From Paraplanobispora siamensis (GTDB lineage Bacteria; Actinomycetota; Actinomycetes; Streptosporangiales; Streptosporangiaceae): a stretch of DNA of 64,000 bases. The notes beneath the pieces are model-generated. The model was not told the origin of the DNA, did no database searches, and saw nothing but the letters and a program-made list of their open reading frames with translations. The position numbers and the translations under genes were made by a program. Within the stretch, counting starts at the first letter, position 1. Every line of letters begins with the position of its first letter. Positions 27,876-35,366 of this stretch are shown in pieces. The stretch lies in contig NZ_BOOJ01000010.1 of NCBI RefSeq assembly GCF_016863175.1, positions 1-64,000 on the forward strand, read 5' to 3'.

Positions 27876-28496
27876 ATGACGAATGCGCCGATCAGCCGGG
27901 GGAAGCGCCGTCTGGGCGTCATGGGTGGCACCTTCGATCCGATTCACCATGGTCACCTGGTCGCCGCCAGCGAGGTCGCGCACCACTTCGACCTCGACGA
28001 GGTCGTCTTCGTGCCGACCGGCAGGCCATGGCAGAAAGCCGACAAGGTGGTCTCCGCCGCCGAGGACCGCTATCTGATGACCGTCATCGCGACCGCCTCC
28101 AACCCCCGTTTCTCGGTGAGCCGGGTCGACATCGACCGGCCGGGCCCGACCTTCACCATCGACACCCTGCGCGACATCTCCGACCTGCACGGCCCCGAGA
28201 CGGACCTGTACTTCATCACCGGCGCGGACGCCCTCTCCCAGATCCTGAGCTGGCGCGACGCCGAGGAGCTGTTCACCATCGCCCACTTCGTCGGAGCCAC
28301 CCGCCCCGGCCACCACCTCCACGACCCCGGCCTCCCCGAGGGCCGCGTCAGCCTCCTGGAAATCCCGGCCCTGGCCATCTCCTCCTCCGAATGCCGCCAA
28401 CGGGTGGCCGCCGGAGAACCCATCTGGTACCTGGTCCCCGACGGCATCGTCCAATACATCAACAAGCGCGGCCTCTACCTGGAAAAGGACGACTGA
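27876..28496 (+). CDS. nadD: Nicotinate-nucleotide adenylyltransferase
   Basis: 206 aa. It joins nicotinate mononucleotide and ATP to make deamido-NAD. The nucleotidyltransferase motif [12 protein letters not shown] is near residue 20. The second signature ISSSECR is near residue 170. ATG 27876 is chosen over ATG 27864 because the latter lies inside the putative -10. In actinomycetes nadD usually precedes rsfS; here two genes intervene. Confidence 0.94.
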   Translation: MTNAPISRGKRRLGVMGGTFDPIHHGHLVAASEVAHHFDLDEVVFVPTGRPWQKADKVVSAAEDRYLMTVIATASNPRFSVSRVDIDRPGPTFTIDTLRDISDLHGPETDLYFITGADALSQILSWRDAEELFTIAHFVGATRPGHHLHDPGLPEGRVSLLEIPALAISSSECRQRVAAGEPIWYLVPDGIVQYINKRGLYLEKDD

Positions 28497-28542
28497 CCGG
28501 CGCTTTCGTCATTTCCCCGCCGGTCGGGCGCCGCCGGACGGC

Positions 28543-28712
28543 GTGCTCGCTCGGCCGGAGCTGGTGCGGGCGTTGGCGGCGGCGCAGCGCTTCGTCGACT
28601 CCTACCCGCACAGGGGGGACCTTCCCGCCGCCGGCGATCAAGGAGTTGTTCTCCGCCGATCACCGGTATCCGGGGTGGGCGGGAGACGCCTGGGCTGATC
28701 GCGCGGCCGCGA
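28543..28712 (+). pseudogene. Possible frameshifted gene remnant
   Basis: Two adjacent frames each look coding for about 25 codons: VLARPELVRALAAAQRFVD from 28543, then after a shift near 28625 PPAIKELFSADHRYPGWAGD. Joined, they read like one soluble helical protein. No start or ribosome binding site is seen. It may equally be non-coding high-GC sequence. Confidence 0.25.
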
Positions 28713-29306
28713 TCAGTCCTCGGGATCCAGGAACAGGGCGCTGAGGCGGGGCAGGTGCTTGCGGGTCTCGTCCTCGTCGTCGATGTCCCAGTCCTCGCCG
28801 GCCGGGTGATCGGGCCGGTCCATGGCCGCGAACGCGGCCGTCAGCACCTCGTCGAACGACTCCGACTCACCCTGGACGCGCTCGTAGGCCCGCTTCGCCG
28901 CGTAGGAGGCGTCCTCGCAGCCGATCCAGCCCTCTCCGGCACGGCCCATCCGCACCACGACGGGAAGGTCGGCCAGCGAGTCGGGGTCGGCGACGGCCCG
29001 GGTGAACACCGTGCGCCCGAGAAGCATGAGCCCGGCGCGGAAGTCGACGAAGCCGTCGTCGCCGCAGCCGCCCTCGATGAGCTGCGCGGCGTTGCGCAGC
29101 GGCCGCCGGTAGGCGAGGTCCTGCATCTGCACGAAGATCCGCTCGAACGCGATGATCTCGACGGGCTCCAGCTCGGAGATCAGATCGGTCAGGATCTCCA
29201 CCAGCGGGTCGTCGGGCGGGTCGCGGTCGTCGGCACGGTCGCCGGCGATCGCCCGCGCCCGCTCGATGATGTTCCACCAGGTATCGACGTCCACCCCGGT
29301 CACCAT
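28713..29306 (-). CDS. DUF4240 domain protein
   Basis: 197 aa, acidic and soluble. The opening DVDTWWNIIERARAIAGD and the spacing of later helices (LISELEPVEIIAFERIF, then GFVDFRAGLMLLGRTVF) match DUF4240-type proteins, whose function is unknown. A C-terminal acidic segment (DIDDEDETRKHL) ends the protein. Start ATG 29306; no strong ribosome binding site. It is an isolated minus-strand gene between nadD and a lytic transglycosylase. Confidence 0.65.
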   Translation of the reverse strand: MVTGVDVDTWWNIIERARAIAGDRADDRDPPDDPLVEILTDLISELEPVEIIAFERIFVQMQDLAYRRPLRNAAQLIEGGCGDDGFVDFRAGLMLLGRTVFTRAVADPDSLADLPVVVRMGRAGEGWIGCEDASYAAKRAYERVQGESESFDEVLTAAFAAMDRPDHPAGEDWDIDDEDETRKHLPRLSALFLDPED

Positions 29307-29415
29307 AGCCCCGGCCGGGCTCCCCGGGATTCCGGGGAGGCTGATGCGCCGGAGAACGCCTGGAGAGGCGTGTTCCGTACGGCGAGCAGACCATGCCCTC
29401 GGGTACGTTGGCCGG

Positions 29416-30507
29416 ATGGAGGATCAGCACGCGAGAGCTGCCCGACCGAAGCACGACCACCGGCAGGGTCGTCCCGGCCCGGCGCCCGCACCCGGGGACG
29501 ACCCCGCCGCCGGGCCGCCGGGAGCACGCGCCGGACGGCTGCGCGGCAGGCCGCTGGCCGCCTCGTTCCTCGGACTGGCGATGCTCCTGTCGGGCTGCGC
29601 CGGTACGGAGGGCTCCGCCTCCACGGCCGCCTCCGACCGGACGCCGATGCGGTCGGCCGCCGAGCAGCCGGCGTCGGGGCGGGCCGCCGCGGGACCCTCG
29701 GCGACGCCGACGGCCGATCCCGCGGGCCGTACGACGCCCGCCCCGCCCGACCCGGACGTGGCCATCCCCAGGGACCCCGCCCGGCTGGCCCGTGCCCTCG
29801 CCGGCACCACGACGCGGCTGCGCGGCGCCATCGACGAGTGGCGGCGCACCGGCGACCCCGCCACCGGGCAGGCTCCCGAGCCGGTGGTCCTGCTGGCCCT
29901 GCACCAGCAGCGCATCTACCGCTTCATGGCCCGCAACCGCGAGATCGCCTCCCGCACCTACGCCGCGCTGCCGAAGGCCCTGGCGGGACCGGCCAAGGAG
30001 AACGTGACGGCGATCCGCGAGCTGCTCAGCCTCGCCCATCCCGTCAGCAAGCCCGCGAAGTTCCGCGTCACCCAGCCCAAGCCCGCCGACGTCCTGATCG
30101 GTCACTTCCGGCGGGCCGAGCGCCGCTTCGGCGTCGACTGGGAGGTGCTGGCGTCGGTGATGTTCGTCGAGACGAAGTTCGGCCGTGTCCGCTCGCCCAG
30201 CCACACCGGCGCCAAGGGGCCCATGCAGTTCATGCCCGGCACCTGGAAGGCCTACGGGATGGGGGGCGACGTCCACGACACCGGCGACGCCATCCTGGCC
30301 GCGGCCAACTATCTGCACGCCTCGGGGGCGCCGCGGAACTACCGGCGGGCGCTGTACGCCTACAACCACTCCTGGGCGTACGTCAACGCGGTGCAGCGGC
30401 ACGCGCGCCAGATCAAGCGGGACATCCGCAACTACTACGCCTACTACAACTGGCAGGTGTTCGTGCTCACCACCCGCGGCGAGCGCCGCCTCAGCGGACC
30501 CTCCTGA
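29416..30507 (+). CDS. Lipoprotein lytic transglycosylase (SLT-like)
   Basis: 363 aa. A lipobox LSGC places the lipidated cysteine at residue 61, after an unusually long 40-residue Pro/Arg-rich N-region. A disordered Ser/Thr/Pro stretch follows. The C-terminal SLT domain (about residues 225-340) has VLASVMFVETKFGRV with the catalytic Glu, then GAKGPMQFMPGTWKAYG and AANYLHASGAPRNYRRALYAYN. It should cleave peptidoglycan glycan strands outside the membrane. TACGTT lies 6 nt before the ATG, suggesting a leaderless start. Confidence 0.85.
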   Translation: MEDQHARAARPKHDHRQGRPGPAPAPGDDPAAGPPGARAGRLRGRPLAASFLGLAMLLSGCAGTEGSASTAASDRTPMRSAAEQPASGRAAAGPSATPTADPAGRTTPAPPDPDVAIPRDPARLARALAGTTTRLRGAIDEWRRTGDPATGQAPEPVVLLALHQQRIYRFMARNREIASRTYAALPKALAGPAKENVTAIRELLSLAHPVSKPAKFRVTQPKPADVLIGHFRRAERRFGVDWEVLASVMFVETKFGRVRSPSHTGAKGPMQFMPGTWKAYGMGGDVHDTGDAILAAANYLHASGAPRNYRRALYAYNHSWAYVNAVQRHARQIKRDIRNYYAYYNWQVFVLTTRGERRLSGPS

Positions 30508-30619
30508 CCCCCGCCGGCGCGCGCCCTTCCGCGTCGTGGCGGCTCACGGAGGCGGACGACCGGTGAGTGGGGAGGGTCATGAGTGTGAATCTGTTTGCAG
30601 GGTGGAATCGGGTGGCAGA

Positions 30620-30640
30620 GGATAGGCGTTGTACCTATCC
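30620..30640. promoter_or_regulatory. Perfect 7-bp inverted repeat upstream of rsfS
   Basis: GGATAGG (30620-30626) and CCTATCC (30634-30640) flank CGTTGTA, about 80 bp before rsfS. It may be an operator or a small hairpin. The rest of the 210-base gap between 30508 and 30717 shows nothing further. Confidence 0.35.
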
Positions 30641-30717
30641 GGGCCTGCTCTTCAACGCGGGCCGCACCGGGCATCCTTAGGGGTGACGACACCGACTACG
30701 GAGGATCAGTCCACACC

Positions 30718-31134
30718 GTGACAGCAACCGAAAGATCCGTCCAGCTCGTGAGGATCGCCGCAGAGGCAGCTGCGGACAAGCTGGCCGACGACATCCTGGC
30801 CTACGACGTGAGCGACCAGCTCGTCATCACCGACGCGTTCCTGCTCTGCTCCGCCACCAACGACCGTCAGGTCCGCGCCATCGTCGACGAGATCGAGGAC
30901 CGGCTCCGGATCGAGGCCGACGCCAAGCCCGTCCGCCGCGAGGGGGAGCGGGAGGGCCGCTGGGTCCTGCTGGACTACGTCGACATCGTCGTGCACGTCC
31001 AGCACGAGGAGGACCGGACCTTCTACGCCCTGGAGCGGCTCTGGAAGGACTGCCCCTCCATCTCCCTGCCCGACAGCGTGACCCAGGTCGCCGCGCAGCG
31101 CGCCCGGCCGACCGGCGTGGAGGACGCCTCGTGA
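30718..31134 (+). CDS. rsfS: Ribosomal silencing factor RsfS
   Basis: 138 aa. The family core DILAYDVSDQLVITDAFLLCSATNDRQVRAI and WVLLDYVDIVVHVQ is intact. RsfS binds L14 and blocks subunit joining when nutrients are low. The GTG at 30718 is chosen from homology to the N-terminal helix (SVQLVRIAAEAAADKLADD); GGAGG lies 14 nt upstream, rather far. The phosphatase gene follows after 46 nt, as is usual. Confidence 0.92.
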   Translation: MTATERSVQLVRIAAEAAADKLADDILAYDVSDQLVITDAFLLCSATNDRQVRAIVDEIEDRLRIEADAKPVRREGEREGRWVLLDYVDIVVHVQHEEDRTFYALERLWKDCPSISLPDSVTQVAAQRARPTGVEDAS

Positions 31135-31180
31135 GGGACCTCCACGCACGGATCGCCGGGGTGCGGGGCGAGGGCGGAGC

Positions 31181-31813
31181 ATGAGCCGTCGCGTCGTCTG
31201 CCTGAGGCACGGCCAGACGCTGTGGAACGTCGAGCGCCGCTTCCAGGGGCACACCGACATCCCGCTGGACGAGACGGGCATCGCCCAGGCTGACCGGGCG
31301 GCCTCGATGCTCGCCACGCTCCGCCCCGACATGATCGTCTCCTCCAACCTGCAGCGGGCCTCGGAGACCGCTCGGGCGCTGGCCCGTGTCACCGGCCTGG
31401 ACGTGGCCGTGGACGAGGACCTGCGGGAGCGCGGCGGCGGCGAGTGGGAGGGCCTGACCCGCGAGGAGATCTCCGCGGGCTGGCCGCGGGAGTTCGCCGC
31501 CTGGGAGGCCCCGGGAGGCGAGGACGTCGCCGACGTCGCCAAGCGGGTCTCCTCAGCGATCACCCGCTGGGCCGACCGCATCGACCCCGACGGGCTGCTG
31601 GTGGTGGTCTCCCACGGCGCCGCCATCCGGCTCGGCATCGCCAGGCTGATGGGGCTGCCGCAGGAGCACTGGCCGGCCCTCGGCGGCCTGGGCAACTGCT
31701 CGTGGTCGGTCCTGCAGGAGGGCCGCAAGGGCTGGCGCCTGCTGGAGCACAACGCCGGGACCCTGCCGGAGCCGATCCAGAGCGACGACAGCCCCGAGGC
31801 CACTCCCTCCTGA
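31181..31813 (+). CDS. Histidine phosphatase family protein (phosphoglycerate mutase-like)
   Basis: 210 aa. RHGQT at residues 9-13 carries the phosphorylated His10. The second catalytic histidine lies in VVVSHGAAIRLG. The size and the position after rsfS match actinobacterial members annotated as phosphoglycerate mutase or glucosyl-3-phosphoglycerate phosphatase; the true substrate cannot be told. Start ATG 31181 with GGGCGGAGC upstream. Probably co-transcribed with rsfS. Confidence 0.85.
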   Translation: MSRRVVCLRHGQTLWNVERRFQGHTDIPLDETGIAQADRAASMLATLRPDMIVSSNLQRASETARALARVTGLDVAVDEDLRERGGGEWEGLTREEISAGWPREFAAWEAPGGEDVADVAKRVSSAITRWADRIDPDGLLVVVSHGAAIRLGIARLMGLPQEHWPALGGLGNCSWSVLQEGRKGWRLLEHNAGTLPEPIQSDDSPEATPS

Positions 31814-31975
31814 ACGACCCTCTGACAGCCTCCTGAGAGGACAGCCTCCTGAGAGCAGGCGTCACCCGCGCCGCGGATGGCGCGCGCGGGCCGTACGCCC
31901 GTCGATTAGGTGAACGGGACGTTGTCCCTATATGCTTCCGGAGCGCCGCAACGAGAGCACTCGGAGCGGTGACCA

Positions 31976-32048
31976 GGGGCTATGGCGCAGCTGGTAGCGC
32001 GCCTCCATGGCATGGAGGAGGTCTGGGGTTCGAATCCCCATAGCTCCA
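31976..32048 (+). tRNA. tRNA-Ala (anticodon GGC)
   Basis: A 73-nt cloverleaf. Acceptor GGGGCTA pairs with TAGCTCC, with discriminator A at 32048. Anticodon stem CCTCC/GGAGG encloses the loop ATGGCAT with GGC at 32009-32011. T arm CTGGG-TTCGAAT-CCCCA region is intact. CCA is not encoded. A TATGCT box at 31931-31936 may be the -10. It is identical to the copy at 48337. Confidence 0.97.
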
Positions 32049-32058
32049 CAGTGTGAGG

Positions 32059-32104
32059 CGGGATCCCGTCCGATCATCTCGATCGGGCGGGATCCCGTCG
32101 TTTT
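32059..32104 (+). terminator. Long hairpin terminator after the first tRNA-Ala
   Basis: A 17-bp stem (32059-32075 against 32081-32097) with a 5-nt loop ATCTC and TTTT at 32101. It is one of two near-identical copies; the other follows the second tRNA-Ala. Confidence 0.85.
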
Positions 32105-32169
32105 CGGCCTCCGGCCTCGCCGTTCCCGCAGGCCGCACCGATCGGTGCGCGGGGGCTACGGTTGCAGGC

Positions 32170-32841
32170 GTGAACGACTCTGTGCCCCCCGAGCGTCTTA
32201 CGTCCTCCGAACGCCCCACACCTCCCGAACGCCTCGCCTCCCCGGAGCGCCTCGCCTCCCCGGAGCGCCTCGCCTTCGCCGACGCCGACGAGCGCCTGGA
32301 CGGATCCCTGTCCGCCTGCTTCCAGGGCGACCACGACACGGTCCTGTTCTTCGACGGCGACGTCGTGCTCGGCGGGGACTTCCTGGACGCCCTCACCGAA
32401 CTCGGCGGGCAGGGGGCGGACATCGTGGTGATCACCGGGGACCTCACGGTGAGCGGCCGGATCGCCCTGTACGACGACACGCCGGGACTCTACGTGGAGG
32501 GCACCACCCGGGCCGAGACCCTGGAGGGCGGTGACGCCGAGATCTACATCCAGGACGGCGTCTTCACTCATCTGGTCCACGGTTACTACAACCACGGCGT
32601 CCTGGAAGCGGGCAGGGTCGAGACGCCCTGGGTGATCAACTATGATCACGATCTGCGGATCACCGCCCCGGGCGCCCGGCACGTGGACAACTACGGCTTC
32701 TCCGCCGAGGCGGAGTTCACCAGGCACGACATCGCCGGGTCGTTCGTCCCGGAGGTGGTCGACCCGGGCCGGGGCTCGATCGTCGTCGAGAGGTTCCTCG
32801 ACCGGCTCCGCGCCGGACTGCCCGTCCGTTCCTGGTCGTGA
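32170..32841 (+). CDS. Beta-helix-like protein of unknown function
   Basis: 223 aa. After a Pro/Glu/Arg-rich N-terminus with SPERLA repeats, residues ~50-190 repeat short strands (LFFDGDVVLGGDF, IVVITGDLTVSGRIALYD, PGLYVEGTTRAETLEGGDAE cut here for length), like polymer-forming or beta-helical proteins. HGYYNHGVLEAG resembles the conserved YNHG motif of such families. The function is unknown. GTG 32170 is chosen because TACGGT lies 7 nt upstream and there is no Shine-Dalgarno. It overlaps the WD40 gene by 4 nt. Confidence 0.6.
   Translation: MNDSVPPERLTSSERPTPPERLASPERLASPERLAFADADERLDGSLSACFQGDHDTVLFFDGDVVLGGDFLDALTELGGQGADIVVITGDLTVSGRIALYDDTPGLYVEGTTRAETLEGGDAEIYIQDGVFTHLVHGYYNHGVLEAGRVETPWVINYDHDLRITAPGARHVDNYGFSAEAEFTRHDIAGSFVPEVVDPGRGSIVVERFLDRLRAGLPVRSWS
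32233..32276 (+). repeat. 18-bp tandem repeat in the beta-helix gene
   Basis: Two perfect 18-bp copies (32233-32250, 32251-32268) plus a partial third encode SPERLA repeats near the N-terminus. Confidence 0.85.
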
Positions 32842-33815
32842 GCCCTCCGGTCCCGCCTCCCGCGTTCCGGGACGTGCACATCGGGCGCTGCGGCCCGGCT
32901 GATGTGGCCTTCCACCCCGGCGGGGGCTGTTTCGCCGTCGCGGGGGAGGACGGGACGGTGCGGCTGTGGGACACCGTCACCGGTCACGAGATCGCCCGGT
33001 CCCCCACCGGTACGGCCGGACAGGCCTGGGCGGTGGCCTTCCACCCCCGGGGCCGCCTGGTCGCCACCGGCTGGTCGGACGGCGCGATCCGGATGTTCCG
33101 CACCGCCGCCCTGCGGCCCGCAGGTGAAACGCCGGGCGGCCACAGCGAAGGCGTCACCGCGCTGGCCTTCCACCCCGGCGGTCGCCTGCTGGTCAGCGCG
33201 GGCCAGGACGGGACGGTACGGCTGTGGCACACCGGCACCCCGCGGCCCGCTGAGGAGCCGCCGGGCGGCCACAACGGAGGCCTCACCGCGCCGGCCCTCC
33301 GCCCCGGAGGTCGCCTGCCGGCCGGCGACCCCGTGCACGCGGTGGCCTTCTCCGCCGACGGACGCCTGCTGGCCGGCGCCGCGGGCCGTACCGTGCGGCT
33401 GTGGGACGTCGTGACCGGGCGGTCCGCCGGTCATCTGAGGGGCGATCGCAGCGGGGCCGTCCACGCGGTGGCCTTCCATCCCGGCGGACGCCTGCTGGCC
33501 GCCGCCGGTTACGACCTGAACCAGGTGAGACTGTGGGACGTCGCGACCGGCTGTCCCGCCGGCGAACCGGTGCGCGGTCATCTCGGGGACCACGTCTGGG
33601 CGGTGGCCTTCCACCCCGGAGGCCGGTTCTTCGCGACCGCCGGCGACGACCTCACGGTGCGGCTGTGGGACACCGCGACCGTCCGGCCCGCCGGGGAAGC
33701 GCTGAGCGGCCACACCGGGTATGTCTCCTCGCTGGCCTTCCACCCCCGCGGGCACCTGCTGGCCGCTCCCGACGCGAGCGGCACGGCGCGGCTGTGGAGC
33801 ATGCCTGTCCACTGA
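32838..33815 (+). CDS. WD40 repeat protein
   Basis: 325 aa made almost wholly of WD40 repeats with the core VAFHPGGRLLAxAG-DxTVRLWD. Six to seven blades are recognisable. Between the third and the next full repeat there is a half-length unit (LTAPALRPGGRLPAGDPVHAVAFSADG), which looks like a collapsed repeat. There is no enzymatic or signal domain; it is a predicted cytosolic propeller scaffold. GTG 32838 overlaps the stop of the preceding gene, so the two are co-translated and may work together. Confidence 0.85.
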   Translation: MSPPVPPPAFRDVHIGRCGPADVAFHPGGGCFAVAGEDGTVRLWDTVTGHEIARSPTGTAGQAWAVAFHPRGRLVATGWSDGAIRMFRTAALRPAGETPGGHSEGVTALAFHPGGRLLVSAGQDGTVRLWHTGTPRPAEEPPGGHNGGLTAPALRPGGRLPAGDPVHAVAFSADGRLLAGAAGRTVRLWDVVTGRSAGHLRGDRSGAVHAVAFHPGGRLLAAAGYDLNQVRLWDVATGCPAGEPVRGHLGDHVWAVAFHPGGRFFATAGDDLTVRLWDTATVRPAGEALSGHTGYVSSLAFHPRGHLLAAPDASGTARLWSMPVH

Positions 33816-33873
33816 GAGGCCCGCGTCACGGCCTCCCGCCGGGGCGTCCCGGTCACGCAAGCGGGGCCGCCGG

Positions 33874-35151
33874 TCAGACCCAGGGGCGCCCGATGCGCCG
33901 ATGGCGGCGGATGAGGCGTCGTTCGGGCACGTCGGTCAGATCGGGCGGGCCGTCCGCGTCCCCCGGCCGGGCCAGCCGCGGGCCGTACCGTTCGGCCAGC
34001 GGGGTGGCGCTCAGCCCGTGTGCGAACACGCTGAGCAGTACGGTGAAGGCGATCACCGTGACCGCCGGCTCCGCCACGGGCCCGGCCAGGTCCTCCGTGG
34101 CGAGCAGCCCGAAGACGACCGAGGCCAGGCCGCGCGGGCCGAACCAGCCCACGAACAACACGGTGGGGCGGCCCAGTCCCGACCCGGCCAGGGCGATCGC
34201 CACCGGCAGCATCCGGAGCACGGTCAGGCTCGCCAGGGCGTACAGCACCACCTGCCAGGTCAGTCCCGCCAGCGCCGGGACCACCGCGACCATCCCGAAC
34301 ATCAGCCACGCCAGCAGTGAGAGCAGAGTGCCCGTCTCCTCCACGAAGGGGACCATCCCGACGGCCGGGCCGGCCCCGGCGGCGAAGGCGAGTCCTCCGA
34401 CGAAGGCGGCGATGAAACCGTTGCCGTGCAGCGCCACGGAGGCGGCGTAGGCACACAGCGCCAGGCCCAGCACCGCGGCGCCCGCGAACCCCTGGGCCAC
34501 CCAGCCGCGGCTGCGGCAGGCCTTGACCAGCAGGCCGCCGCCACCGCCGACCGCGATCCCGATCAGCAGACCGAGCGCCAGCTCGCCGAGCGCCGTCCCG
34601 ACGCCCCTGTCGGCGTGCTCGGCGGTACCGGCGCCCGCGATAGCCAGGAGCACGAACGGTGTGGCGATCCCGTCGTTGAGGCCGCTCTCGACGTTGATCA
34701 GCCGGCGGATCCTGGCGGGGACCGCGGGGTTGACCATCATGGCGGCCCCCAGTGCGGCGTCCGTCGGCGCGAGCGCCGCGCCGACGAGCAGGGCGAGCCA
34801 GATGCCGGTCATCCCGGGCAGCGCGAGGGCCAGCAGCGTACCCAGGCCGATGGTGAACAGCAGCCCGATGCCCAGCAGCCGCGCGCACAGCCCCATGTCG
34901 TCTTTCAGGTGGTGCAGTCCCACCCGGGACGCGTCAGAGAACAGCACGAGCACCAGCGTCAGCTCGGCCAGGAGCTTCACCGCTTCGTTGCCGGGCGCCG
35001 CCTCCGGCCTCGCCAGCGGGCCGTGGGTCAGCAGCACTCCGGCGGCGGTGAACACGATCGGCGCGGTCATGTCGAAGCGTTCCAGCCGCGCCGACAACGC
35101 GCCCCACACGAACACCAGCCCGGCGATGATCGCCACATTCGCCGCCGTCAT
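33874..35151 (-). CDS. CPA1-type cation:proton antiporter
   Basis: 425 aa with about 12 helices. NVESGLNDGIATPFVLLAI carries the ND motif whose aspartate binds the ion and proton; ALAPTDAALGAAM precedes it and GWFGPRGLASVVFGLL follows, both typical of CPA1/NhaP exchangers. The C-terminal cytosolic tail is short and Arg-rich. ATG 35151 is chosen because GGGGAAACG lies upstream and the longer reading frame adds a hydrophilic unconserved segment. It converges on the WD40 gene and diverges from the AfsR-like gene. Confidence 0.85.
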   Translation of the reverse strand: MTAANVAIIAGLVFVWGALSARLERFDMTAPIVFTAAGVLLTHGPLARPEAAPGNEAVKLLAELTLVLVLFSDASRVGLHHLKDDMGLCARLLGIGLLFTIGLGTLLALALPGMTGIWLALLVGAALAPTDAALGAAMMVNPAVPARIRRLINVESGLNDGIATPFVLLAIAGAGTAEHADRGVGTALGELALGLLIGIAVGGGGGLLVKACRSRGWVAQGFAGAAVLGLALCAYAASVALHGNGFIAAFVGGLAFAAGAGPAVGMVPFVEETGTLLSLLAWLMFGMVAVVPALAGLTWQVVLYALASLTVLRMLPVAIALAGSGLGRPTVLFVGWFGPRGLASVVFGLLATEDLAGPVAEPAVTVIAFTVLLSVFAHGLSATPLAERYGPRLARPGDADGPPDLTDVPERRLIRRHRRIGRPWV

Positions 35152-35366
35152 CGTTTCCCCTGACCGCCTGGACCCCGGGATCCGCGCGGGCCGGTACGCC
35201 CCGCCCGGCCGCCCGTGCCGTCTGCAGTCCCAGCTTCCGCCGGTCGGGCGCGCGCGCATCACCCGCAACGGGTCGCAATCACCGGTCTCGGCCGATCCGG
35301 GGACGGAGCGGTGATCACGAGGCCGGGCGGTCGCCACATGACCATGGAACAGGGAGAATTCAGCGC

